The notes beneath the pieces are model-generated. The model saw only the letters and a program-made list of their open reading frames with translations, was not told the DNA's origin and made no database searches. The position numbers were made by a program, and so were the translations under genes. Shown here one piece after another: positions 32,930 through 44,663 of a DNA stretch of 64,000 nt (positions are counted from its first letter, which is position 1; the number at the start of each line of letters is the position of its first letter). Source of the stretch: Aquilaria yunnanensis (lineage: Eukaryota > Streptophyta > Magnoliopsida > Malvales > Thymelaeaceae); contig CM077594.1 in NCBI GenBank assembly GCA_039654915.1, forward strand, positions 101,570,893 to 101,634,892. The letters run 5' to 3'.

Positions 32930-33576
32930 ATGAGTTCGTCCTTAGGGATGGCAAATTCTTTAATCTATCGCTCAAGTGGTGAAGGTGCAGAAGGAAAGAA
33001 GTTTGTGTGTGAGTGCGGGATGGAAGGTGAACAGAAATTTTCATGGACATCTATAAATCCAGGGCGTCAATTCATAGCCTGTTGAAAGGTAGGTAGTGTA
33101 ATGTGTGTTTGTGTTTTTTTATTATGAGAGTAGTGTTCAGATAGATAATGTAGGCATTTGTTTTTTATTTTTAATTGTTCAAAATATTGGTGGGTGCAAG
33201 TTTTGGGAGTGACCTGATGATGAATTCCCAGCGCAGGCAAGTGAATGCCTCAACTGGTTGCATGATTAGAAAAGGTCACTTGCATTTTTTAACCAAACCC
33301 TGTCACAAGAGGTGGCAAATCTATAGAAAAATGTTGCAGGAACAACATAATAGTAAAGTGTTGTTGGAGGAATTTAAGGGAAAACTAGAGGAAGAGAATG
33401 TGAAACTGGAAGAAAAGAATATGAGAATGGAGGAAAAAAGAAGGAATTTGAGAAAACTGCTAGAGATGGAGAAGGATAGTGCTAAGAGAATATTGGTCTT
33501 TTTATGTATAGTTGTTTCCGTGTTGGTTGTGTTATGGTTTAGTTTTTGTACCTTGTGGATTTTATGCAGGTGGTAG
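32930..33576 (+). pseudogene. GRF zinc-finger / coiled-coil / membrane protein carried by the MULE
   Basis: Exon 1 (32930-33088) gives V-C-E-C-G-M then S-W-T-S-I-N-P-G-R-Q-F-I-A-C, the first half of a GRF-type zinc finger. A TGA (33083-33085) sits right after the last cysteine, where an aromatic or other residue is expected. After a GTAGGT donor and short intron, G-G-C-K-F-W-E with a TGA (W expected) gives the second half of the finger. In another frame a strong coiled coil (33340-33480: E-E-F-K-G-K-L-E-E-E-N-V-K-L-E-E-K) runs into a hydrophobic segment (L-V-F-L-C-I-V-V-S-V-L-V-V-L-W-F) and a TAG at 33574-33576. This finger-coil-membrane order is common among plant GRF-finger proteins, many linked to transposons. 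Several nonsense codons and a frame change make it non-functional. Confidence 0.65.
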
Positions 33577-33583
33577 TTATATG

Positions 33584-35945
33584 TGTTAGTGTTGTGCCCA
33601 AAAGCCAATCATGAGATAATTGTATTTTGGACATTGAGGCATGATATTTTTTTGAGGCATTGATCTAGTAATTTTGTTTGTTGTTCTGTTTCTGCATAAC
33701 ATAATAAACATAATTATAACCCTAGAATGATGATATTCTTAAATGTCCATGGTATAGTATTATCGTGGAACGGGTTGCAATAATACGTGAACACTAGTTT
33801 ATGTGGAGACTAATATAAGATATGTAGTCTACATATGGGTACAAGTTGGAGAACTTCTGTACTGGATCGACCCGACCATGAGAATACTACATGGATCGTT
33901 ATATGAGTGTCATAAGTGATTCTCATAGTGATCATATATATATAGTCCTTTGACCTAAGGTCATCAAGGTTCTTTACATATGAGTTACATACTTTGATAC
34001 TTTCCTTTATTACTCGTAACTAAGTGAACTTGAAGGAGGTTATTGGATATGTCACATATCATACGGAGGGTTTTGTATGATTAAGATGAGATTTGTCCCT
34101 CCTATGCAACGGAAGTGATATCTTCGGACCTCTTAATAGAATGAGACTAAGAAAATGCATAACCATGCTCAGATGAGTTGATATATGATATCAATGTCAT
34201 CAGTTTAAGTTAGTCTACTCGGTAATCAAGAAACCATATATCGGGCTATACGAGAGTGAAACATTTCATGTCTTGTGCTTGGTCTTGATATCTTGGACAA
34301 AGATACAATAACATATACGGATAATGATCATAAAGGTTTAGTCGAATCACAAACAATTTTGTCATTTGAGTAACAATGATGTGTTTTGATGCCCATCAGC
34401 ATCATCTTCACTGTGTGTCGTGGTGAATGCGGCGGGGACTTCAGGAGGTGCAGGCGAGTCCCGACAGAAGGTGCTCTGTGTGGATCACCTATGATGCCCG
34501 GCAGCATCTTCGTGTGGCAGGCACGGTGAGGCCGAGAAGGACTTCCGGTATGGGAGAGAGCCTGAAACGGGGATTCCTCAGGAGAACCTGCCTGAAACAC
34601 TCAGAAAACAGGGGTTAGGAGGTCCCCGGAGTCTTTTTCCGGGGAGGAGCCTCCGACGCCCAAATCAATGCTTTGAAAGGTGGAGAGGGAGTAGTAAGCA
34701 CAAGAGACTCTTGCCTGCCATGTTTTCCTGGGGGCTGAAAGGAGAGGATTCAGGGCGAAGAGAGGACAGAGATCCCCATGATGCCCCTCCTCTGTGACCA
34801 TTCCCCTAATATGTATAAGGGGGTGAGCCCTTGGGATTGTGACACGCGTATGGACGGATGTCATCCGTACTTCTGGGCGTGGGGGCCCCTAGCCACCTGC
34901 AGGTTCCTCGGGCCGCGAGCTGCGGCAAGTGTAGCCTTACATGACAGGACGTAGGCTGTGGCGGCGTGTCAGAGTGCGGGCGGAATGTCAGAGACTCCTT
35001 GATGGCTCCTGCCGTACCTCCGAGGTCCCCTTGGTTGATGTCTCCCTTCGGAGTAAGGGGTATTTTCCCGGAGTTAGACTGGTACTTCGGGGTATTAACT
35101 GGTTCCAAAGTTAGTCCTTTGGGGGGCTTTCTCCTGCAGAAAGTGGCTGGTTCTTATCCCCCGAAGCTGGTTCGGTCGCCTTCTCGAGGAAGGCGATACG
35201 CTAGTTTCCTAAGGTTGGTATTGGCAGGCTACCGAGGTCGTGTACCTCAGGTGTCTGGCTCCCTCCTTCCCGGGGTTCTTAGGTGACCGAGGCGATAGCA
35301 CTTCGGCTCTCATGTTGCTAGACATTGCTCATTGTTTATGATTATAAATGTGATTTATGATCATTACCAAATGATATGAGCCTATTGGGTCGCACATATA
35401 GAGCCAATTAAATTATTTGAGTGCATGGGCTAAATTATTTGGTCTTGGTTTCATGATAATTTCGTATTAATGATTGGCCTAAAGGTTGAGCTATTATTAT
35501 GCCCAGAATTAACGCCTAATTGGATTAGGGTTTTGAAACCCATTAGGTTGGGAGTTGAGTCTCACTATAAATATATCATATAGTAAGAAATTCGCAGCTC
35601 TTACCCTAGCCTCATTAAAGATGAAGTCAAAAGAGTTTTGAAAGTTCTAGCCGCACTCTTCTCTTGCCATTCCTTGGAAGACGCAATCTAGCACTGTGAG
35701 CGCAAGAGGAACGCATTTATCGGGATGTGGTGGAGGCGTAGTGATCCTGAAAGACTCATGTGGATACCATAGAGAACTTGAACACGTCAACTGTCCATGT
35801 CATGTGATTTAACTCAACAGTTGGGTGAAAGATTTCAACCAAGCTAGGTATAAAATTTTGAGCAACCAATTTACTACGTTTCATTTAGATCCTGGAGGGT
35901 TTTGGTTACATTCCACTACACTTACTTGGCTCTCAAAACCCTACA
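33584..35945. mobile_element. Solo LTR with TSD ATATG, itself interrupted
   Basis: It begins TGTTAGTGTTGTGCCC and ends AACCCTACA. ATATG is found on both sides (33579-33583 and 35946-35950). It lies a few bases after the GRF pseudogene stop. About 930 bp at 34387-35312 belong to a second insertion, leaving an LTR of about 1.4 kb. No internal domain is present. Confidence 0.82.
34387..35312. mobile_element. GC-rich solo LTR nested inside the previous solo LTR
   Basis: A sharply GC-rich block in AT-rich surroundings, starting TGATGCCCATC and ending TTCGGCTCTCA. The flanks are TGTTT (34382-34386) and TGTTG (35313-35317), a 4-of-5 match for a target duplication. The outer LTR resumes cleanly after it. 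Reading frames inside have no recognisable product. Confidence 0.6.
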
Positions 35946-38900
35946 ATATGTTAGTGTGGGTAATTGGTTGGTAGTTGAAAAATTTTGTAAGGCATTGTAA
36001 GCCCAATCTGAATGCTTTTACTTAGTTATATTGATGTATGTTTGTTGGAAAGTGAATGGAAGAAATACTTGTTTTATAAGAATCAAGTTTCTTTCTAATC
36101 AAGTTAGACAATTTCTTGGCATTTATAAGATACAACTTTGATAACCAATTCCAACTTCATTGCAATAAGATCCAACATACACTGTTTTTTACATGCAAAA
36201 AAGGTTACCTAAAATCAACAACTAAAGCCAACAAGAGCAAAGACTTTGCTAGACTTCCCATGTCTTATTATACAAAATCAGAATAAAAACATAGGCTTAC
36301 ACTATTTTTGACATGCAAAAAAGGTTACATGAGATCAACAACTAAAGCCAACAAAAGTAGGGACATTGTTAGACTTCTCATATCTTACTAAACAAATCAG
36401 AACAAAAATATAGGCTTCTTATTTCTAGCTTTACAAAATCAGAATTGTTGCTTAACTATCCCTATATAGAACATGTTTAAGAACACACTATGGCTAACTC
36501 ATAGTCTCCTGCCTTTGTACCCTATTAAGCTCTGAGATGGGTGATGGCTGGCTACTTGTGACAGGCTGATTCAGAGTCTGAGCTGCATAAATTACTAACT
36601 GTTTTGGCCTTCTCTTGGCAAGTGACTGTGCCCCAACAAACCAACCAATCTATATAAAGCATGTAACAGATTTACTCAAACATTCCATATTTAAGCAAAC
36701 AATGAGAAAACAATCAGATTACTCAAACAATCAGCTCAATAACTCAAACAGTTGTTAGTCAAACAATTAGAATATAAAACTTGATTTTCCTAACAGAATT
36801 TGCTCAAACATCTACCAATAAACATTGACCTTGATTTTACTCAAAGTCTCAAGCAATCATAGCACATAACTTCAATAGAATTACCTCAGGCACATTACTG
36901 GTATAACTTTTCTTCAATGGACAAGTGGCATTATCTATTATATATATATATAAAGCAGGATACAGGTAAGGAGTTTTAAGTCTTTTCACTTAACAGACGT
37001 GATATAGAAATAACATGTGGCAAATTTATTATTTTAGGTAAGAATTTTAAAAAAATTTACACTCGTATTCCAAAACTACCCTTAATTGTATTCCTTCAAT
37101 TTTGACCTTTTTAATTTTGGAAGCTTTTGAATACTAATTTGACATTTAATTTCTTGGATAAATTTTAATTCAAGTTTGGCTAATTGCCTTATATACTATT
37201 TTCCTTAACTTATTTTCTGAACTACGATCCTTACCACAAAATCCCCAAATTAACTCATTTCACGAACTCACGCCAACGCTCTACCCCAAACATAAGCCAT
37301 TCACGATCTCCTTCTTCCTGTTGTTCACAATCACCGCCTGCCAACCATTTACAGTCACTACTGCTGCCCGCCATTGTTGCATCATCTCTCTCCCCTCACT
37401 TACTCCAGTCGTCGTGATCCTCATACGCTACTCATCAGTTGCGGGGCCCCCCCCCCCAACTCTCACTTGCCGCGAGCACAACCTTGCATTGGTCTTTGAA
37501 GCTTAGATTTTTATCTTTCCGATCTCAAATGTTGTCATTCCGTTTTGTCAATTTGTTTAATAGAATGTTAATTGTGTTGTAGGAATAGCCATAAGTTTGG
37601 GAGGATTTTTGGTTTTAGTACTTCTCATATCGATCAGAGGCTGCTTCGTTGTTTCATCTAATATCTGATGGCGATCGGTTTGTGGCTCTGGGCTTTTTAT
37701 GTTCATCGATGGCTCCTTCGACAGGTTCAATCTAAACCCTTGTGTTTCTACTTGACCCATCTAAATTTTACATTTTACATTCCCTGCTTGGACAACTATG
37801 CTTACATGTAAAACCGCTCTTAACTATTGAGATTTTTCTCTCAAGGATTTTTTTCTTTATCTTCTTGATTATTTTTGGGTGAGAAAATGTTAGTGTCGTG
37901 GATGAGAACATGAAGGAAGACAATTATTTTTGGGTGCAAAAATTTTAATTATTTTTTTTTATTCTTAGTTTTTATGTTGCATGGAAGATCTATAAAGTTG
38001 GCCATGATTGGTAATGGCGTCGAAGTCAACAATTGGCAACGGCGATCTACACCTTTCAAGACTTAAACCTCCGGTCTTCTCCATTGTCTCTAGGATAAGC
38101 AATTGGCGATGGCATCGGTGTCAGCAATGAACTCACCATTTTAGTTTCCGATCAGTTGTAGAACTCTGAATTGATTTTGTCCATTTCTAAGTTTTCTGTT
38201 ATTATTTTGAGTCTTTTTCTACCTTTATCTTTCATATTAATGCTTGTGATTTTAAATCTTGATCCATAGAGTCTTGATTCACATGGAGTGGATTATCAAG
38301 CTTGGAAAGTGTTAAACGAAACCATTAGAACTTGTCGCAAGAAAGCATTCAGAATTTTAGTTATTCCATGTTCAAATATGATTGGATTGAGGTGTTTTTG
38401 GTGTCAGTGTGAGGTAAGAATCAAACCAATTTGCTTTGGTTTGTAAATTAGTAGCCAGAGCACCAGGGTAAATTAGTATATGGGAATGTGCTGGGCAGTG
38501 CTTTGATTATCCAAGCTTCAAACTATTATGATTTTTTATTTTTTTTGGGTTTTCTTCTTGCAATAATTCCTATTGTCAACCAGCTGTTGTGAGATTATTG
38601 TTGCTGATCAGATTTGTTTGGCTTGGGATTTTATATTATAGGTCGTAGACTCACTGATATTCATGGATTTTATATGCTACTAACTGAGAACTTTATTTTA
38701 AGTTTAGAAAAAGGAGCTTTCTAAGATAGGTAACCCCTGCAATGGTCGTATCAGCAAAAATTAGTCTTAGTTAAGTGAAATATGAACTGACCAAACATGA
38801 TTATGTCCTTCAGTAAAAACTAGATCATCCACCATTAATTTATCCATTGTAGTCTGTTTTGTTTTTGCCATCCTATTGTTGAAGTTCTTTTTCCTTAGTG

Positions 38901-39805
38901 TTTTTAATTTTTTTATGTTATTTCAGTTGCAGCAGTTAAACGTTTTCAGCCTCACAGTCACCCGTGGTCTTATTCTCAGACTCCCTATTTGGTTGGTGTG
39001 TCACAAAATGTTTTGCCTTATGCGCATAACCTTTGCAAGTGACCTTTCCTTTAAATAGTCTCATTGTTTTCCTTCTTTAGTCGGCGTAATTCAGATCACA
39101 ATTTTCTTTAGCTTTGTAGCTGTTCTCTTCACAATGTTTATTTGATTATTAAGGCAATTGTGAAGGACATCTAATTGGATCTTTTAGGAAAAAATTCTGC
39201 TGGCTTATTCCCTTTATATTTTGACGTAATGTGTTTGCAGATCCTACTCAAGATCAGACAAAGACTTCAACTACATTGTTGTTGCTGATGAAAGTTGCAA
39301 CTGTTGCTTAAACTCCAGCTCCAAGGTTGCAAGCAACACTCCGGTAAGCCTTATCAGCTTTTCAGTCTTAATTTGTTGATGTCAGTTGGTGTATGTTCTT
39401 GTCGTAGTTTACGTTGACCATGCTGTCATCGATTTTGAGTGGAACATCGAGTATGCATGACCTTCTTGTGTATTGTAGAGCCATTATTTCCATTTTTCCT
39501 AGGATATTGTTTTTTTTTTTTTTGTTTCCTTGTCATGTTAGACCTACATATCTAGCATAGTTGGATTGTTGGCCCATTGTTATATGTTGTCTGATTGTGT
39601 TGGCTGTTTGTTAGCCAGTTATGTATCATAGGTCCTTGAATTTATGTTGGTTTCCTTTTTCTTCTTCTAGGTTTTGTCGTTTCCTCTTTTGTTGACGAGT
39701 TTTTTAGTCATTAGATTTTTTTTCACTTTTTATAACAAGAGTTTCTTTTTTTTTTTCACTTTAAATATGACTAGTGTTTTCTTATTTTTCGTTTTTTATG
39801 CTACC

Positions 39806-40630
39806 CAAGGTTTTGAAAAGCGAAAAGCCCACTATAGCGATAAGGGTTCCAAAGCGCAAAGCGCAAAGCGAAAGCGAAGGCTTTAATGAAGTAAGGCGCT
39901 CCTTTAGAGATAAATTCTAGGATATGTAACTAGCTAATTAGATACATAAAAATATCAAAATAAACTACTAAATATGTTTAATATCTATAAAAAGACACAA
40001 ACACATCCACATAATGTACCAAAGTAGTAATAACAATTTATAGAAAAATAGTAAAACCAAATACTCTAAATCCCAAGTCTCAGAATACTCAAAGATTAAC
40101 TGTCATCATCCTGAAAACTAGCAAAGCCATCAAAATCATAATCAGTAGATTTATATCCTTCATCATCTTCCTCTTCAACATCATGAGTCTGTTCGTACTC
40201 CTCGGTCCACAATTGCTGCTTGTCTTCGGTGAGTCTGTTTGTCTCGGTCCACAATTGCTGCTTGTCTTTCGTGTCTGTTCGTTCCCTCTCTGTTTTTATT
40301 TTGACTGCTCTTTGTTTCGTCTGTTTTTTATCTCTCTCCCCCTCTTTAATTCTTTCAACTCACGTCTCAATTCAACCCTAATTCTTTTATTTTTTCAACC
40401 CGCCGCCACTTTCTTTAAGTGTAAGTTTGATAAATTTATTTTATTTTATTTAAAAAAAAAATATTACCACTTAACTAAAGCGCACTTTGCGCTATGGAGA
40501 AAGCGCGCGCTTTGGGCGCTTAAAGCGCACTTTTTAAAAGGGGCTTCGCTTTCATGGCGAAAAGCGCCAGAATCCCAACGCTCAGCGCTTTGCGCTTTTA
40601 GCGCGCTAAAGCGCGCTTTTAATAACCTTG
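39806..40630. mobile_element. hAT-type MITE, long form, TSD ATGCTACC
   Basis: The inverted ends are CAAGGTTTTGAAAAGCG and CAAGGTTATTAAAAGCG. An 8-bp duplication ATGCTACC occurs at 39798-39805 and 40631-40638. GC-rich AAAGCGC/GCGCTTT arrays fill both subterminal regions. The interior has ~330 bp more than the copy at 56550-57044, including two copies of CTCGGTCCACAATTGCTGCT. A 166-codon reading frame across the right end is incidental. Confidence 0.88.
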
Positions 40631-43600
40631 ATGCTACCAAAAAAACTTTCTTGAGGTACACCATCAAGCCTGAGTTTGATTAATTGCTTATGATCAATCT
40701 GGATGTTTAATTGCCTAAGTTTGTTTCTACACTTTCTTCCTTTTATTTTTTAATCCAACTTGCTACAAAGTGAAAAGATAAAACTGCCTGTAGCCCTAGA
40801 ATTTGAATTATATGAAGAACCAAGGTCAAATGATCAATGAGAAAAACATCAAATAAGAAGAGATGAAGAAAAGGATGAAGCAGAGGTGTGTTTGGTTCAA
40901 AAGTGAAACATCAATTGCATCATGTTTTAGTCTTTGTACATTCTTGGCCAATAATTTTGTTTCCTACTTTCAGTTCATTTGACTGATTTTCTTTTACTTA
41001 TGATTTTAGTAAAATTATAATTTTTGATAGTCATTCTTCATTTGTGGAAGGAGCTTGGACGATAATGTAAGTAATCACATATAATGTCTTCTGACATTAA
41101 TATCTTTTAAATGTTTTAACATATAATTGATGAATCATAATATGCTTATTGATTGTCTATTGGCTTTTCTTTGTTAGTTGATTCTGTTTATGCAAATTTT
41201 TTTAATTTAGGCTACAACACTAAATAATATGATTATCAGCTACTACTTTAGAAATTGCAGAGTCTCACTATATAGATTGGATTATGGAATTGGTTTAGTG
41301 GTATATATGGTAAACACTAGATCTCTTATCTCTATATGATTCAATTTTTCTTTTTTTGATTCTATGCTAGATTTGCATACGGTAAGTTTTGCCAGAGCCT
41401 GATTGCAAAAATGAGGGCCAATTTATATTCTTCTCGCTACATTTGTTTCAATCTTTCTAATAGCTGGTCTACCACTACCTGATTAGCATATTGTCAGAGA
41501 TGGTATGATACCAATTCATCTAGATCATTTGTTTGCTACGTAAAGCGTTGCTTCACGGGTTTAGAATAATGGAAAAGATTGGCCTTCCCACTTGAATATA
41601 TTATATTCCAATTTCCAAAGTTAATTCATTTCAGTTGTTTTCCTACGTAAGTCCAGGGATCATGGATCCATTAATTGTTTATTGAGTTTTTTTCACTTGA
41701 TTTTGTTGTCCAAAAAAGTTACTTTCAGGCTACCAGCTGGACCTTCACTAGGGCTGCTCTCAATGATGGCAACTTCAAGCAAGCCTTTGTATCATGACGA
41801 AAAAAGGTTACTTGGAGCTTCATCATTTTCTTTATTTTTTACCTCTCTTTGTAAATTTCTAGCTACTGTGCAGTGCTTATTTGAGTAAACTCTATTTTAA
41901 TATATTCCAAAATTTGGGGGAATTTTCTCCCGAGGAAAAATTGCTCTATTTTTTTTTTTTTTTGTTTCTCTTTAGTTTAGTCTATGTTTTTATTGGAGTT
42001 AGACTCGCAAATAAAAAATGAGTTTTATTGAATTTTACTTTTTCGTTCATTACCCTTTGCATGCTCTTTTTTTTTTTTTTGTGGCGCGTGGATTTTTTTA
42101 TCCCCAGGTTTTCTGGCATTTGCATTTTATGATTGTCAATGTTGTTAACTCAAGTATTCTTGCTTAAATTATTGTATCCATTATAATCATTTGCTTAATA
42201 ATACCTATATAACATTTAAATATATATTTTTTTAATACCCAAAATAACTTATGGCTGTAATGCCAGGTTTGTAAACTTTATTTCGTCTACATTTTTACTC
42301 TATTTACTCCAATTTTACTACCTTTTAGAAAATATATTTTACCATTACTATACTAATAATTTTATTACGTAAAAATCAATTCTAATAAATTGAGATCAAG
42401 ATATGGAATAATTTTAAAACATGTTAAGTATTAATTTATTGAATTTAAATTGAGACAATTAAATAGGAGATATGTTATTGAAAAATAAATGAATTTTTTT
42501 AGTTAAAATATTCTACTGATTTCAATTGAGAAATTATCGCACATGTAAACGTGCACTTTAGCAACAAAAATGAATTAATGAAAAACATTGAAAATTAAGG
42601 AAACAATGCGATTTTAGAGGAAAAAAAAATAGTTTTAAAAAATGAAATCAAATTGACATCAATGATCGTTTAATCCATAATCAATAGAATTTATTCCTTT
42701 TCCGAGAAATTAATATTAGTTTAACACTTACCAAATTAATTTAACCAATATTCGACCATAAATCCAAAATATTGATCTTTAACCTAATAAATTATGTTTT
42801 TACCAAATTTAAGAGAGCACATCCTAACTACATTATTACCTCATTTTTCAACATCTGTTGACAATTCAAACTAATTTAAAACTTGATCTTATAATAACCA
42901 TATATTTACAAAAATATTAGCCAAAAAAATATAACTTCTAGCCAAAACTAAAAGTAGAACCGATTTTATTATCAATTACCGTATTAAAGAAATATAAAAG
43001 TGTATATGACGTATTAGTTGCATATTACACTAATTTGGATATTAATATTTAAACCATATATATGTACAAAAACATTATGCAAAAACATTAGACTTCCATG
43101 CACAACAAATCTTTTAAATATCTCGCTTATGTCCTATTATGTTTAATGCATTTTTTAAACTAATATCTTTCCTTTTTAATTTATCATATATATATATATG
43201 AACATTTTACCTCCACAAAAATTCTACATATTCTACGTAAAGGTAACACTGTCCCCCCTTTCCTCTCTCTCTCTTTGAATTTTGGAATTATCTCCATCAT
43301 CATATCATATCCTTTATTTATCACCCCTATTTATTTTATGCTATATAATTTTTTTCTTTTGTATGATTTTGCTAATGCTCTACTTTTAAACTAATAAGGT
43401 TATATTTATGTTCTTTTGCAGGCTTCTAATTTTTTTAGTTTCTATGTATGTGTGTTATTTTTCTTGAATCATCTCTATCAGGTAAGTTTAAATTTAAATT
43501 AAAATTTTAATACTTGATTATTATTATTCTTATATTCATTTTCTTTATTTGTAGGAAATGTTGAATCTTTATTAACTCATCATGTGTTTGTTAAGACATA

Positions 43601-43773
43601 TTTATCCACCATTTTACATGAGTGTAGTTTCAATTTTGACCTCCATCAATTTGGCTATATGTATGGTCAACAAATTTAAGTGAAGATGTATAAAGAATGT
43701 AGTATATGATGTAAATACCCTAATTACAATAGCCTAATTAAGAGACGCATTATATATTTTTTTTATGGCAAAA

Positions 43774-44663
43774 GGGACAATTTTTCCATTAAATGCCATT
43801 AAAATGTAGACTAGAGAATAATTTTGCTACTAACATATTTTTCTAGAGAAATTTGCCACTAATGGTTTTGAAATTGGCTTATTTTCCATCAATGTTTTAG
43901 AATAAATGATATTTACCACTATGACAGTTAACGGTGGGAATATTCTGCTATCAGAAAGAAAATTTCATTAAGGTGGAGGTAAGTAGGACATTTCGCCATC
44001 CATGTCAACCAATATATGGCATATTTTACCATCAATATTTTTGAAATGGGGTATGTTTGACAGGTATTTGTTATCAAGTTTCAACACCGGTGATAGTGAC
44101 AACATCTATAAAGGGCGATTGAAGTGGGAGATTGTTCAATGGCGGCAGATTGCTCACAAGACACGACAAGCAGCAATTACTTAGCAATTATGGTCGGCAA
44201 GCAACAATTACCTAATAATTACTGCAGTCGAAGTTGAGCAAATCTATGTGTTTGGGTTGCTGCGGTTGGAGCTAAAACTGTGGTGATTGTGTGAGCAAAT
44301 TCAAGGAAAATCGTGGTGAAAAAATTCTTCGATACACTTTTCTGGCCTCCCATTTCTAGCGGGTTGAGAAAGACAAGTTAGAAATAGTAGCTTTGGTGTT
44401 AAAGATAAAAGATTAAAGTGAGAAATAGGAAAGAAATACAACTTGACTGACTATACAATAATTTTCCCTTTTTACGGCTTCCACCTATGCCTCCACGTTG
44501 ACAAAATACTGTCATGTCATCACTCTATCAAAATGTCTTGATATGTTACTAAATGCAATGGCAAATATATCCATTTTGAAAAATGTTAGTAACAAATTTC
44601 TCTAGAAAAATACTTTAGTGGTAAAATTACTCTCCGCTGTATACTTTAATGGTAAAATTGCCC
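43774..44663. mobile_element. Fold-back / MULE-type MITE with ~90-bp or longer inverted ends
   Basis: The left end GGGACAATTTTTCCATT, TAATTTTGCTACTAA, TTTTTCTAGAGAAATTTG is matched by the reverse complement of the right end (GGGCAATTTTACCATTAAAG, TAATTTTACCACTAA, TTTTTCTAGAGAAATTTG). The interior (about 44050-44340) is non-repetitive with no recognised gene. No clear 9-bp duplication was found. Confidence 0.6.

Noticed and set aside
34328..35286. Several overlapping ORFs in the GC-rich block
   Set aside because: They lie within a solo LTR, overlap on both strands and show no domain; long frames are expected from high GC content.
40183..40683. 166-codon plus-strand ORF
   Set aside because: It crosses the right end of the hAT MITE and includes its GCGC array, so it is not a gene.
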